Shown: positions 46,044 through 55,190 of the stretch, in pieces | How the letters are laid out: every line of letters starts with the position of its first letter | Position numbering within the stretch: position 1 is the first letter of the stretch | Made by a program: the position numbers and the translations under genes | Assembly: GCA_016124975.1 (NCBI GenBank) | Contig: WGMP01000022.1 | Span: forward strand, 26,124-90,123 | Length of the DNA: 64,000 nt | DNA from: Phycisphaera sp. | Lineage (GTDB): Bacteria; Planctomycetota; Phycisphaerae; Phycisphaerales; SM1A02 | Direction of reading: 5' to 3' | Notes under the pieces: generated by a model | Database searches by the model: none | What the model was told of the DNA's origin: nothing | The model's input: the letters and a program-made list of their open reading frames with translations, nothing else

Positions 46044-46393
46044 ACCTCCCGCCGCGGTCGCTCGGCGCGCTCCTGGTCGAGGTCGGTGTGGCGGGTGTCG
46101 AGTTGTCCTCGCACCCGTCCGCTCCCGACCGCATCAGGCACAAGCCGCCGGAGCTGCAGTCGCACTTCGCAGCGCGGATCTCGTTCTACAAGCCGGACGT
46201 GCTGCGGCTCCTGCAGTCGGGGTTCACGCCAGCGGACGCTGAGGCCGCCTACGTGCTCGGCGAGCGGCTGGGCATCGCGGAGGACCTCGGCATGTCCACG
46301 GCCCCGGGTTCGCCCGGGTGGCTGGTGGCCGTCGGCGAGTCGATCGAAGCGGCGTGGAAAGAAGCGCAGAACGAGGCTGGAAATCGGCCTTGA
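46040..46393 (+). CDS. Small protein, TubC_N-like
   Basis: 117 residues from the GTG of a GTGA overlap with the primase-helicase stop. LGALLVEVGVAGVELSS and FYKPDVLRLLQSGFTP follow the beta-helix pattern of TubC N-terminal docking domains seen in many small island proteins that end a primase operon. No catalytic motif is visible. It may dock the replication protein. Confidence 0.6.
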   Translation: MNLPPRSLGALLVEVGVAGVELSSHPSAPDRIRHKPPELQSHFAARISFYKPDVLRLLQSGFTPADAEAAYVLGERLGIAEDLGMSTAPGSPGWLVAVGESIEAAWKEAQNEAGNRP

Positions 46394-46504
46394 TCGTGCG
46401 GCGGAGTTGAGGGAATGTGTGGGTTGCGGGACGGTCCCGCATCAGGCGGAAACAGCTGCCTGGAAAGCACTTGCGGAACGGGCCACGGGCCCGGATCACG
46501 GACG

Positions 46505-47680
46505 ATGGCAAGCGTCTCACGAGACCAGAACGGCACCAAGCGCGTGTGCTTCACCGACGGCACCGGCAAGCGCCACGTCATCCGCCTCGGGCGGATCACC
46601 GTGCGCCAGGCCGAGGAGATCCGGGTGCGTGTCGAGGCGCTGCTTGCCGCCAGGATGTACCGGCGCTCGCCCGACGTCGAGCTTCTCGGCTGGCTGAACG
46701 GCCTCGACGACCGCGTCCACCGCCGCTTCGCGAACAAGGGCCTCGTGCCGCACCGCGAGCGCACGGCGGGGCCGACGCTCGAAGGCCTGATCGAGCGCTT
46801 CCTCGAGGCAAGCACGGTGAAGCCCGCCACGCTCGCCGCCTACAAGCAGACCACCGACAGCCTGCTCGAGGTGCTGCGCCCGCGCACGCCGGTCGCTGAG
46901 ATCACCGCCGCCGACGCCGACCGCTGGCGCAAGGCGATCTCCGAGAAGGGCGACCGCCGCAAGCCGCTCGCCTCGGCCACGATCGCCAAGCGCGTCCACG
47001 TGGCCAAGTGCATCTTCAGCCGCGCTCGGCGCTGGAAGCTCGTCCCCGAGAACCCCTTCGAGCACCTGCGCGCCGGGCCGCAGTCAAACCCAGACCGCGC
47101 CTTCTACGTGCGCCCCGAGGTGGTGCAGCGGATCATCGACGGCTGCCCGTGCCCGCAGTGGAAGGCGATCATCGCCCTCAGCCGCTTCGCGGGGCTGCGC
47201 TGCCCCTCCGAGATCGTCGAACTCCGCTGGGGCGACATCAACTGGGAACGCAGCCTGATGACCGTGCGCAGCCCAAAGACCGCCGCCCACGACGGCCACG
47301 CGGTACGCATCGTGCCGATGACGCCCGAACTGCGGCGGATCCTGCATGCGCTGTTCGACCAGGCCCCCGAGGGCAGCGAGGCGGTGGTGCCGCGCCTGAC
47401 CGACCCGACCACCAACCTGCGCACCACGTTCATGAAGCTGATCGCCCGCGCGGGCTACGAGCCCTGGCCGAGGCTCTTCCACAACATGCGCGCCAGCTGC
47501 GCCACCGACTGGGCCGAGGCCCTGCCCGCCCACGTGGTCGCCAAGTGGCTCGGCCACAGCCCGCTGGTGGCCGCGAAGCACTACCTGCAGACGCGCGACG
47601 CGCACTTCGAGGTCGCGATTAGGGGCGGGGCGCGGGTGGCGCTGGGGGCGGCGGAACAGTCGCTTCGAACGTCGGCTTGA
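46505..47680 (+). CDS. Tyrosine recombinase (integrase)
   Basis: 391 residues from the ATG at 46505; the frame is open 30 codons further upstream from an ATG at 46415. A SAM-like core-binding domain (TLEGLIERFLEASTVKPATL, ITAADADRWRKAIS) precedes the catalytic domain. The active site is Arg232 (GLRCPSE), His326 and Arg329 (HNMR), His351 (GHSP) and Tyr360 (YLQTRD). It should insert the element into, and with an excisionase release it from, the tRNA-Tyr 3' end 2.2 kb away. Two broken copies lie at 21914 and 29278. Confidence 0.94.
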   Translation: MASVSRDQNGTKRVCFTDGTGKRHVIRLGRITVRQAEEIRVRVEALLAARMYRRSPDVELLGWLNGLDDRVHRRFANKGLVPHRERTAGPTLEGLIERFLEASTVKPATLAAYKQTTDSLLEVLRPRTPVAEITAADADRWRKAISEKGDRRKPLASATIAKRVHVAKCIFSRARRWKLVPENPFEHLRAGPQSNPDRAFYVRPEVVQRIIDGCPCPQWKAIIALSRFAGLRCPSEIVELRWGDINWERSLMTVRSPKTAAHDGHAVRIVPMTPELRRILHALFDQAPEGSEAVVPRLTDPTTNLRTTFMKLIARAGYEPWPRLFHNMRASCATDWAEALPAHVVAKWLGHSPLVAAKHYLQTRDAHFEVAIRGGARVALGAAEQSLRTSA

Positions 47681-47717
47681 CCTGAACGCCCGCCTGCAGC
47701 AAACTGTCGACAACCCC

Positions 47718-47768
47718 GCCGGAGATCGCATCTCCGGCCCGACGCCCGGAAACGGGCGTTTCTTGTTT
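47718..47768 (+). terminator. Double hairpin terminator after the integrase
   Basis: The first hairpin is GCCGGAGAT/ATCTCCGGC (47718-47738). The second is ACGCCCG-GAAA-CGGGCGT followed by TTCTTGTTT (47742-47768), a classic rho-independent terminator with a stable GAAA loop. Confidence 0.88.
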
Positions 47769-47897
47769 CAAACCCCTGAGGCGAAGCGTGCGAATTGTGG
47801 TGGCCCATGCCTGCCCCCGCGATATTCTGAAGTGGAGCAACTGGAGCCGCATGCTGGCGCGAGCGACGCCGCGCGAATTCCTGCAACTGGGGGTCCG

Positions 47898-48650
47898 ATG
47901 GAACTGAAGTCCGTAGTCATCTTGGCGAACTCGGTGAAGAAGAAGCCTGGACGTTGCATCGCAGGCCGGGAGGTCTTCCGTTCGGGAACAAGCGTCAGCC
48001 TTGGCCCGTGGATCCGCCCGGTCAGCCCCGATGGCGAGGCATCTGAGGGCGAGCTGATGCCTCGGCATTGCCTGACCAGCGGCAAAGAGGACATCGAGGT
48101 GCTGAGCATCTACGAGATTCCGCTTGCAGGGCAACGATCGGACCACGGCCAGCCCGAGAACTGGGATGTCGTGACCGGCAGGCCTTGGAAGCGGGTGGGA
48201 TCACTCAAGCGGCCCAGCCTCCAAAAGCTCATCGAGAAGCCGCCGCACCTCTGGGATGTCGGAACACCCGGAGAGCGGAAAGTGCATGTAGATGCTCCGC
48301 TCAATGTTCGAGGAAACACCTCGCTGGCGCTCATCCGCCCCTCCGGATTCCGCGCGTGGGTGCAGCGGGAGCAAAAGCCGTGGAACGACTACGAAACCAC
48401 GACAATGCGCGGCGTCTTCAAGTACCAGGGCCGAGACTACGAGTTCGACATCACCGATGACTCCTTCGCACCCCACCTTCGTGCCTCGGCGAAGTCGAAC
48501 CGCACTGAATTCCGCCCACCATTCGGCGACGATTGCGCCTTGTGCGTGAGTCTTGGAGCGCCCTACCGCGACTACCATTGGAAGCTGATTGCTGCGGTGA
48601 TCCCCTTCAAGGAACCGGCCCCGCAGCTCGACGAAGAGATCCCGTTCTGA
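47898..48650 (+). CDS. Dual-OB-domain protein
   Basis: 250 residues from the ATG at 47898. The N-terminal pattern VVILANSVKKKPGRCIAGRE with GPWIRPVSPDGE is that of the dual OB-fold family, which recurs beside DUF488 genes in islands. OB folds usually bind single-stranded nucleic acid. The second OB-like half is around MRGVFKYQGRDYEFDITD. It is four bases from the DUF488 gene and forms an operon with it. Confidence 0.78.
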   Translation: MELKSVVILANSVKKKPGRCIAGREVFRSGTSVSLGPWIRPVSPDGEASEGELMPRHCLTSGKEDIEVLSIYEIPLAGQRSDHGQPENWDVVTGRPWKRVGSLKRPSLQKLIEKPPHLWDVGTPGERKVHVDAPLNVRGNTSLALIRPSGFRAWVQREQKPWNDYETTTMRGVFKYQGRDYEFDITDDSFAPHLRASAKSNRTEFRPPFGDDCALCVSLGAPYRDYHWKLIAAVIPFKEPAPQLDEEIPF

Positions 48651-48654
48651 ACCC

Positions 48655-49290
48655 ATGAACCGAGCGCTGTACACCATCGGCCATTCCAACCACGACGCAG
48701 ATGCGTTCGTGGATTTGCTGCGCCGAAGCGGGATCAGTGCGATTGCAGACGTCCGATCGAGTCCCTACAGCAAGTTCTCCCCTCAGTTCAACCGCGAGAC
48801 ACTGAGCACGGTCCTCCGAAATCAAGGGATCCAGTACGTGTTCCTTGGCCGGGAGCTGGGCGCGCGGCGCGAGGAACGGGAGTGCTACGTCGGCAATCAA
48901 GCCCGCTACGACCTCATCGCGAAGTCGCCGCTCTTCCGCGAAGGGATCGATCGTGTCATCTCTGGCGCCGCAACGCACTCCGTTGCATTGATGTGCGCAG
49001 AGAAGGATCCGATCACTTGCCATCGGATGGTCTTGGTCTGCCGAGAGCTACGGGCCACCGGCCTCGACCTGCGACATGTGCTCGAGGATGGCGCAGTGGA
49101 GTCCAATCTCGAAGCCGAGAATCGACTGCTCGATCTGGCCGACCTTCCTCGCGGCGACCTGTTCCGGCCCCGCGAAGCGCTGGTTGAAGAGGCCTACGAC
49201 CGTCAGGCACGGCGCATTGCTTGGACCGAGCGCGAGGCAGCAGGCGCACCAGGCGCGGTTGTCTCACGCGATCATGGAGCTCTGCCATGA
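48655..49290 (+). CDS. DUF488 protein, first copy
   Basis: 211 residues. YTIGHSNHDADAFVDLLRR, IADVRSSPYSKFSPQFN and the signature CAEKDPITCHRMVLV are typical of DUF488. The Cys-x-Glu...Cys-His-Arg cluster may bind metal or form the active site. The biochemical function of the family is not established to my knowledge. The stop overlaps the second DUF488 gene by ATGA, which indicates a coupled pair. Confidence 0.87.
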   Translation: MNRALYTIGHSNHDADAFVDLLRRSGISAIADVRSSPYSKFSPQFNRETLSTVLRNQGIQYVFLGRELGARREERECYVGNQARYDLIAKSPLFREGIDRVISGAATHSVALMCAEKDPITCHRMVLVCRELRATGLDLRHVLEDGAVESNLEAENRLLDLADLPRGDLFRPREALVEEAYDRQARRIAWTEREAAGAPGAVVSRDHGALP

Positions 49291-49724
49291 ACGTGTTCAC
49301 CATTGGATTCACTGAAAAGCCGGCGAAGCGGTTCTTCGAACTGGTGAAGGGCTCAGGGGCGAAGCGCGTGGTCGATGTGCGCCTCAACAACACGGGCCAG
49401 CTTGCGGGATTCAGCAAGCGCGACGACCTGATCTTCTTCCTTCGGGAAATCTGCCAGGTCGACTACGTGCATGTCCCGGAGCTCGCACCCACCGCCGACA
49501 TCCTCGACGCCTACAAGAAGCATGGCGGCGCCTGGCCGGTCTACGAGGCCGAGTTCCTCAGCCTGATGGAGAAGCGCCGAATCGACCAGTCGATCGCTCG
49601 GGACGTGATCGACCAAGGCTGCCTCCTCTGCAGCGAGCACAAGCCACACCACTGCCATCGACGGCTGGTCGTCGAGTACCTCGAGCGCAAGTGGGGCGGG
49701 CTCAAGACAACGCACCTGATCTGA
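49287..49724 (+). CDS. DUF488 protein, second copy
   Basis: 145 residues, shorter than the first copy. FTIGFTEKPAKRFFELV, VVDVRLNNTGQLAGF and the signature CSEHKPHHCHRRLV are present. The two DUF488 proteins differ enough to suggest an old heterodimer and not a recent duplication. It is the last gene before the 155-base end repeat of the element. Confidence 0.86.
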   Translation: MNVFTIGFTEKPAKRFFELVKGSGAKRVVDVRLNNTGQLAGFSKRDDLIFFLREICQVDYVHVPELAPTADILDAYKKHGGAWPVYEAEFLSLMEKRRIDQSIARDVIDQGCLLCSEHKPHHCHRRLVVEYLERKWGGLKTTHLI

Positions 49725-49756
49725 ACCGGGTAGCGGTCGCCCTTTGAGGCGCTCCC

Positions 49757-49911
49757 AAAGCGACGCAAAAAGCGACGCACTCACCCCCCAAAGCGGCACA
49801 AAAAGCGTCACAGCACCCGACCGCGTCGGCTCGCACCGCTTCGTTTCGATTGCTCGTAACCCCCCAAACGCAGCGTGGTTGTGCCGCTCGTTGCGAGCAG
49901 GCACAACCACG
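49757..49911. repeat. 155-base element-end repeat, copy B
   Basis: The partner of 33998-34152, same length and about nine in ten bases identical. It has the same arm-like start and the same terminal hairpin (49874-49911). It ends 15 bases from the tRNA-Tyr 3' end, so it forms the right inside end of the integrated element. Confidence 0.9.
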
Positions 49912-49926
49912 TGCGATTCTTCACAG

Positions 49927-50009
<83 letters not shown>

Positions 50010-50122
50010 GAATGGGATGTGCCGCCTTGCGGCGGGTCGGAGAGTTTACCCGCGGATCGGGGAGGTCGCAAACGCTTCGGGGGGCCTGCGCGCGGATGCG
50101 CGCGCGATGTCGGCGCGGGGTA

Positions 50123-51577
50123 TCAGCGCGGCGCGGTCGGCAGCGGCGCGGCGAGGCCTGGCAGATCGCCCACCGACTGGAAGCCTCTGAGGCCGTGGTC
50201 GGGAAGCCGCATGACCATTCGGTCGAGGATCGCGCCTTCGCGGGCGGCAAGGTCCGCGAACGGGGCGGGCTGCAGGAAGCAGAGGAGGTCGAGCGCGATT
50301 CCCGCGGGCGGCGCGGACGGGTCGGGGTCGCCCTGCGTGAGGGCGATCGGGAGCGATGCGTCGATCGCCGCGTCTCGTGCGAGCGATGCCTCGACTTCGG
50401 CTCTGAAGCACGCGAGGTTGCTGACCGCCGCGCCCTCGGGAGTCATCGCGCGCGCGCGCGCGACGATCGAGGCGCCGTCGGCCGAGCGCTCGAGCGCTGC
50501 GACTTCCTCCGCCGACAGCGTGCGGATGCTGCGTGCGTCGATGCGGATCGACCTCCGCACGCGTCGGCCGGGCGAGCCGTACTTCGAGCGAAAGTTGCGA
50601 TACGGCTCCTGCACGAACCGCGAGATCGGCACCGTGTGCACCGTGCCGTCCGCGTTCTGAACGCGCACCGCGGTCGTCTTGATCTCCGCGATGCGGCCGT
50701 CGATCGAGTGCTGCTTGAGCTCGACCCAGTCGCCGACTCGGATCGCGTCGTTCGCGCTGAGCATGAGGTTCGCCGCGAGCGAGATGATGAAGTCCTTGAA
50801 GACGACGCCGAGGACGGTCGCGAGCGCACCGATCGCCGCGAGGAAGACGATCGGGCTCTTTCCGACCGCGATCGCCGCCGCGGCCACGATGCCAACGAGC
50901 GCCACGGGCACCATCGCCACCTGTCGATATCCCGCGAGCGCGCCCTTGCGGTTCACCTGCGGACGCGCGCTGTAGAGTTCATCCGCGACCGTGAGCAGCC
51001 TGCCAAAGAGGACGATGCTTACGACGACGACCGCGGCGACAAGCAGGTTCGCGGCGTTCAGCCCGACGAGCGGGTGCACGAGTTCCGCGCTTCCGAGGAC
51101 GCCGAGCGCGCGCGCCGCGAGAAGGAGCGCGGGCATGAGGCCGAGGATCCCGTAGAGCTTGCCCGCGTCGATCGCGGCGGCGAGCGCGTCCTTGTGCGCG
51201 CGGACGAGCGTCGCGCGGACGACGGCGCGGAGCATGCGCGAGATCACGACCGACAGCGCAAGAGCGAGCACCACGATCGACGCGAAGGCGATGGCGTTCC
51301 ACGCGACGGGATGCTCGCGCAGCCACTGGCCGAACGCGGTCGACTCGATCGCGCGGACGGCCGAGAGCAAGGCCTCCTGCGTCGGATCGGGATCGACCGA
51401 CGGCTGCATCAGCGCGGCCTCCGCGGGCGGCGGCGCGGCTTCGCTCGACGAGTCCGTCGCAGCCGCGCCCTCCTGCTGCACCGCGTCTGCGCGCGCCGAC
51501 GCCAGCGGCGCAAGAGCCATGCAAAGCACCGTTCCGCCTGCGGCAGTCCACCGAAACACACGCGCACTTTGGGCCAT
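50123..51577 (-). CDS. MscS-family mechanosensitive ion channel
   Basis: 484 residues from the ATG at 51577. A signal-like N-terminus and a periplasmic segment come first, then five membrane helices. The pore region is AAIGALATVLGVVFKDFI, rich in Ala/Gly as in MscS TM3, followed by the beta domain NDAIRVGDWVELKQHSIDGR. The C-terminal cytosolic cage is present. It resembles the YbdG-type branch. It would release solutes on osmotic downshock. The tRNA-Thr gene lies 20 bases upstream in the same direction. Confidence 0.87.
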   Translation of the reverse strand: MAQSARVFRWTAAGGTVLCMALAPLASARADAVQQEGAAATDSSSEAAPPPAEAALMQPSVDPDPTQEALLSAVRAIESTAFGQWLREHPVAWNAIAFASIVVLALALSVVISRMLRAVVRATLVRAHKDALAAAIDAGKLYGILGLMPALLLAARALGVLGSAELVHPLVGLNAANLLVAAVVVVSIVLFGRLLTVADELYSARPQVNRKGALAGYRQVAMVPVALVGIVAAAAIAVGKSPIVFLAAIGALATVLGVVFKDFIISLAANLMLSANDAIRVGDWVELKQHSIDGRIAEIKTTAVRVQNADGTVHTVPISRFVQEPYRNFRSKYGSPGRRVRRSIRIDARSIRTLSAEEVAALERSADGASIVARARAMTPEGAAVSNLACFRAEVEASLARDAAIDASLPIALTQGDPDPSAPPAGIALDLLCFLQPAPFADLAAREGAILDRMVMRLPDHGLRGFQSVGDLPGLAAPLPTAPR

Positions 51578-51597
51578 CGACCATCGCCTCCGTCGAG

Positions 51598-51670
51598 AGC
51601 CGCCTACCGGAGTTGAACCGGCAACCTCCAGATTACAAATCAGGTGCTCTGCCAATTGAGCTAAGGCGGC
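51598..51670 (-). tRNA. tRNA-Thr (TGT)
   Basis: 73 bases. The acceptor stem is GCCGCCT/AGGCGGC, the anticodon loop TTTGTAA gives TGT, and the T-loop is GGTTCAACTCC. The anticodon stem CCTGA/TCTGG carries a T-T mismatch in the middle pair. No CCA is encoded. Confidence 0.88.
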
Positions 51671-51729
51671 GGGCAAGGTGGGAGTGTAGCGGCGTCGCGG
51701 CTACGATTGACCCCCCGAACGCGCCGACC

Positions 51730-53718
51730 ATGCACACCGACGCCTCCCCCGCTCTCGCCGCGCTCCGCGATCTAGACCGCTACGACGCCATCGTCATCGG
51801 CGGCGGTCACGCGGGCACGGAGGCTGCGCGCGCGGCGGCGGCGGCACTTGGTGCGGGTGCGCGCGTGGCGCTCGTCACGATGGAGCCCGCGCGCCTCGGG
51901 CAGATGAGCTGCAACCCGGCGATCGGCGGCCTCGCGAAGGGGCAGATGGTGCGCGAGATCGACGCGCTCGGCGGGCTCATGGGCCTCGCGGCCGACGCGT
52001 CGGGCATCCAGTTCAAGGTGCTGAACGGCTCGAAGGGCCCCGCTGTGCGCGGGCCGCGCGCGCAGTGCGACAAGTATGCGTATCGCGCGGAAGTGCAGCG
52101 CCTGCTTGCCGAGATTCCCGAGATCGATGTGATCGCGGGCACGGTCGATGAGATCGTGCGCGACGACGCGGGCGCCGCGTGCGGCGTGGTGCTTGCGCCC
52201 GGCTCGCAGCGGACGGGCGCCGACCGCGCGGCCATTCACGCGAATACCTCGGGCACGGCGCTTGCGACGCCCGTCTTCACGGTGGCGCTCGAGGATCGCG
52301 TCATGACTCCGCGAGCGCTCGGGGCGCGGGCGGTCGTGCTGACGACGGGCACCTTCATGCGCGCCCTCATGCACACGGGCGACGAGAAGAACGAAGGCGG
52401 CCGCGTTGGCGAAGGCAGCGCGCGCGGGATCAGCGCGGCGCTGCGCGCGCTCGGCTTCGAGCTCGGCCGCCTGAAGACGGGCACGCCGCCGCGCGTCGCG
52501 CGCGGATCGATCGACTGGGACGCGCTCAAGCCCGCGCTCGGCGACAGCGCGCCGAGCGCGTTCAGCGACCGCTCGCCAGGCGCGATGCCGCTCGGTCGTT
52601 TCCCGCATCTCGCGCAGGTCAATTGCCGCGAGACGGAGACTTCCCCCGAGCTCCATGCGCTCATCCGCGCGAACCTCGACCGGGCGCCCATGTACTCGGG
52701 GCAGATCGACGCGGAGTGCGGCCCCCGCTATTGCCCGTCGATCGAGGACAAGATCGTGCGCTTCGCCGACCGCGACTCGCACCATGTGTTCCTCGAGCCC
52801 GAGTCGCTCTTCACCGACGAGGTCTACCTGAACGGCGTGTCGACCTCGCTTCCCGCCGACGTGCAGCTGCCGCTCGTGCGCGGGCTGCGCGGGCTTGAGC
52901 GGGCCGAGATCCAGAAGTACGGCTACGCGGTCGAGTACGACATGGTCTGGCCGCACCAGATCGACGCGACCACCGAGACGAAGCTCGTGCCCGGGCTCTT
53001 CCTCGCCGGGCAGATCAACGGAACGAGCGGATACGAGGAGGCGGGCGCGCAGGGACTCGTCGCGGGCGTGAACGCCGCGCGACGCGCGCGCGGGCTCGAG
53101 CCCGTGCGACTGGCGCGGCACGAGGCGTACACGGGCGTCCTCATGGACGACCTCGTCACGCGCACGCCGCGCGAGCCGTATCGGATGTTCACCTCGCGCG
53201 CGGAGCATCGCCTGCTCCTGCGCGCCGACAACGCCGACGAGCGGCTCACCGCGCTCGGCGCATCGTGGGGCATCGTCGGCGGCGCGCAGCTTGCGGCGTT
53301 CAAGGAGCGCATGCGCGCGAAGGACGCCGTGACGCGCGCCCTCGGCGAGATGCGCGAGGGCGGCGCGCGGCTCCTCGACCTCGCGAAGCGGCCGGATGTC
53401 GAGGTCGCGTGGTTTGCCGAGCGCGTGGCGCGCGCGGTCGGGGCCGTGTCGCACGCGCTCCTCGAGCGCATCGTCACCGATGTCCGCTACGAGGGCTATG
53501 TCGTGCGGCAGAACGCGGAGATCCGCAGGCAGGCAGACTACGACTCGGTGGCGATTCCCGACTCGCTCGACCCGCACGCGATCCGCGGCCTCCGCCGCGA
53601 GGCCGTCGAGACGCTCGCGCGCTTCCGCCCACGCACGCTCGGCCAGGCGAGCCGCCTCGCAGGCATCTCGCCCGCGGATGTGACCGTCGTCGCGATGTGG
53701 GTGCGGCGACGCGCGTGA
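51730..53718 (+). CDS. mnmG: tRNA uridine-5-carboxymethylaminomethyl modification enzyme MnmG
   Basis: 662 residues from the ATG at 51730. With MnmE it installs the cmnm5 group on U34 of several tRNAs, using FAD and methylene-THF. VIGGGHAGTEAA is the FAD motif. MSCNPAIGGLAKG, LKTGTPPRV, MYSGQIDAECGPRYCPSIED, GLFLAGQINGTSGYEEAGAQG and EAYTGVLMDDLV are all MnmG signatures. It is slightly long because of an insertion near residues 155-175. It is divergent from the tRNA-Thr and channel genes. Confidence 0.95.
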   Translation: MHTDASPALAALRDLDRYDAIVIGGGHAGTEAARAAAAALGAGARVALVTMEPARLGQMSCNPAIGGLAKGQMVREIDALGGLMGLAADASGIQFKVLNGSKGPAVRGPRAQCDKYAYRAEVQRLLAEIPEIDVIAGTVDEIVRDDAGAACGVVLAPGSQRTGADRAAIHANTSGTALATPVFTVALEDRVMTPRALGARAVVLTTGTFMRALMHTGDEKNEGGRVGEGSARGISAALRALGFELGRLKTGTPPRVARGSIDWDALKPALGDSAPSAFSDRSPGAMPLGRFPHLAQVNCRETETSPELHALIRANLDRAPMYSGQIDAECGPRYCPSIEDKIVRFADRDSHHVFLEPESLFTDEVYLNGVSTSLPADVQLPLVRGLRGLERAEIQKYGYAVEYDMVWPHQIDATTETKLVPGLFLAGQINGTSGYEEAGAQGLVAGVNAARRARGLEPVRLARHEAYTGVLMDDLVTRTPREPYRMFTSRAEHRLLLRADNADERLTALGASWGIVGGAQLAAFKERMRAKDAVTRALGEMREGGARLLDLAKRPDVEVAWFAERVARAVGAVSHALLERIVTDVRYEGYVVRQNAEIRRQADYDSVAIPDSLDPHAIRGLRREAVETLARFRPRTLGQASRLAGISPADVTVVAMWVRRRA

Positions 53719-53736
53719 GGGGTCGTGCTTCGATTG

Positions 53737-54089
53737 ACGGCTGACATCATCCGTTCCGCATGCTGAAGCATGCGGGCACCCCTGACTTTTGTGTCGCACG
53801 GTTCAGGTCGTCGGAGTCGTTCACCAGGGGTGCCCGCAGGTTTCAACCTGCGGAACGCAAATCGTCGGAGTCGACGGCTGACACCCTCGTTCCTTGGACT
53901 TCGTCCAAGGGCACCCGTGCGTGTCGTGTCGCACGGTTCGAACCCTCGGAGTCGCCAACCACGGGTGCCCGTGGACGAAGTCCACGGAACGACACGCGTC
54001 CGAGTCGACGGCTGACATCATCCGTTCCGCATGCTGAAGCATGCGGGCACCCCTGATTTTTGTGTCGCACGATTCAGGTCGTCGGAGTC
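53737..54089. repeat. Cluster of five palindromic hairpins (REP-like)
   Basis: Five related hairpins lie at 53754-53783, 53826-53857, 53888-53917, 53962-53991 and 54023-54054. Each has a GTTCC/GGAAC foot and a GGGCACCC/GGGTGCCC foot, and the stem between varies (GCATG, CAGGTT, TTGGAC, TGGAC). Orientation alternates. The first and last are part of an 82-base direct repeat (53737-53818 and 54008-54089) with two differences. No transposase gene is in the window. The cluster lies between convergent mnmG and the YhaM-like gene and may also end transcription. Confidence 0.88.
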
Positions 54090-54110
54090 ATCGACAACCC
54101 TCCCCAACAC

Positions 54111-54147
54111 CAGAGGGAGCGGCCGCAGCCGCGACCGCTCAAACCAC
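54111..54147 (+). repeat. CAGAGG...CCGCTCAAA dispersed hairpin repeat, second copy
   Basis: This copy contains GGCCGCAGCC and ends in a short tandem of CGACCGCTCAAACCA. It is related to 34165-34200 and 60626-60666 and lies just after the hairpin cluster. Confidence 0.65.
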
Positions 54148-54167
54148 GACCGCTCAAACCACGCCCG

Positions 54168-55154
54168 CTAGAACAACGGATCCGGCCTGTAGATCTTCGT
54201 GTCGAGCGCCCACACCTTGTCGGTCCACTCGCCGCCGCCCGCGTACTCGCGCTTGGCGGCCGTGATCGCGGCCTGGCTCTTTGCGTCGAGGTTGTCGAGC
54301 TGCGCGACGAACACGGCCTCTGGCGTCGCGGGAATCTTCGCTGCGCCGTGCTCAGGAAGCGCATGATGCGCGAGGAGGATGTGCTGCAGCACGCGCAGCG
54401 TCTCGCCGGGCAGCTTCTCGACCTTCGACGCGTGCGCGGCCTTGATCTGCAGCCAGATCGCGCCGCGCACGATGTGCCCGACGAGCTGGCCTTCGTTGGT
54501 GTAGTTGAAGCCGCGCTCCCAGTCGAGTTCGACCGTCTTGCCGAGATCATGCGCGAAGAGCGAGAAGAGCACGATGTCGCGGTTGAGCGCGGGATAGAGC
54601 GGGAGCATGCGGTCGGCGAGCTCCATCATCTGGTGCGTGTGCTCGAGAAGCCCGCCGATCCACGCGTGGTGCACGCTCATCGCGGCGGGCGCCGTCCGGA
54701 AGTCCTCCATGAGCCGCTCGTCGCCGAGATACTGCTCGGCGAGCGCGCGCATCGCGGGGTGCTCCATCGACCGCAGGAGCTCGGCCACGCGCGCGAACAT
54801 GCCGTCGACATCCTTCATCGTCGTCGGAAGAAGCATGCGCATCTCCTCGACGGTGACCTCGCGCGGCTCGATCTGCTCGATGATGAGCTGCACCTGTCCC
54901 TGGTAGGCCTGCGTCGACCCGCGCAGGAACACGAAGCCCGACGCTGCGATCGCGTCGAACTGCGCCTCGTCGAAGCTCCACGCGCGGCCCGAGATCTCGC
55001 CGCTCGCGTCGCGGATGATGCACTTCAGGTACGGCTTGTTGTTGCGCGTCTGCGCGAGCTGCGGGTTGACGATCGAGTAGACGCCCTCCACATAGGTGCG
55101 GTCGGTCAGCGAGACGATGCGCTGGTGGTCGGGCTTCATGTTCGACGATTGCAT
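54168..55154 (-). CDS. YhaM-like 3'-5' exoribonuclease (OB + HD)
   Basis: 328 residues. An N-terminal OB fold (YLKCIIRDASGEISGRAWSF, VQLIIEQIEPR) is followed by an HD phosphohydrolase domain. The metal ligands are visible in SVHHAWIGGLLEHTHQMMEL and LFSLFAHDLGKTVEL, with LLAHHALPEHG toward the end. This order matches the YhaM family of 3'-5' exoribonucleases. ATG 55139 is an alternative start. It is the last gene of the lysS operon, 36 bases after nnrD. Confidence 0.82.
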   Translation of the reverse strand: MQSSNMKPDHQRIVSLTDRTYVEGVYSIVNPQLAQTRNNKPYLKCIIRDASGEISGRAWSFDEAQFDAIAASGFVFLRGSTQAYQGQVQLIIEQIEPREVTVEEMRMLLPTTMKDVDGMFARVAELLRSMEHPAMRALAEQYLGDERLMEDFRTAPAAMSVHHAWIGGLLEHTHQMMELADRMLPLYPALNRDIVLFSLFAHDLGKTVELDWERGFNYTNEGQLVGHIVRGAIWLQIKAAHASKVEKLPGETLRVLQHILLAHHALPEHGAAKIPATPEAVFVAQLDNLDAKSQAAITAAKREYAGGGEWTDKVWALDTKIYRPDPLF

Positions 55155-55190
55155 GGCGGGGCACTGTAGCGGCGGCGCGGGAACGCCCCG

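Noticed and set aside
50123..51676. Longer start of the MscS gene at 51676
   Set aside because: The extra 33 codons lie inside the tRNA-Thr gene; the ATG at 51577 gives a proper signal-like start.
51613..51729. N-terminal extension of MnmG from 51613
   Set aside because: It overlaps the tRNA-Thr gene and lacks homology; the FAD motif begins shortly after the ATG at 51730.
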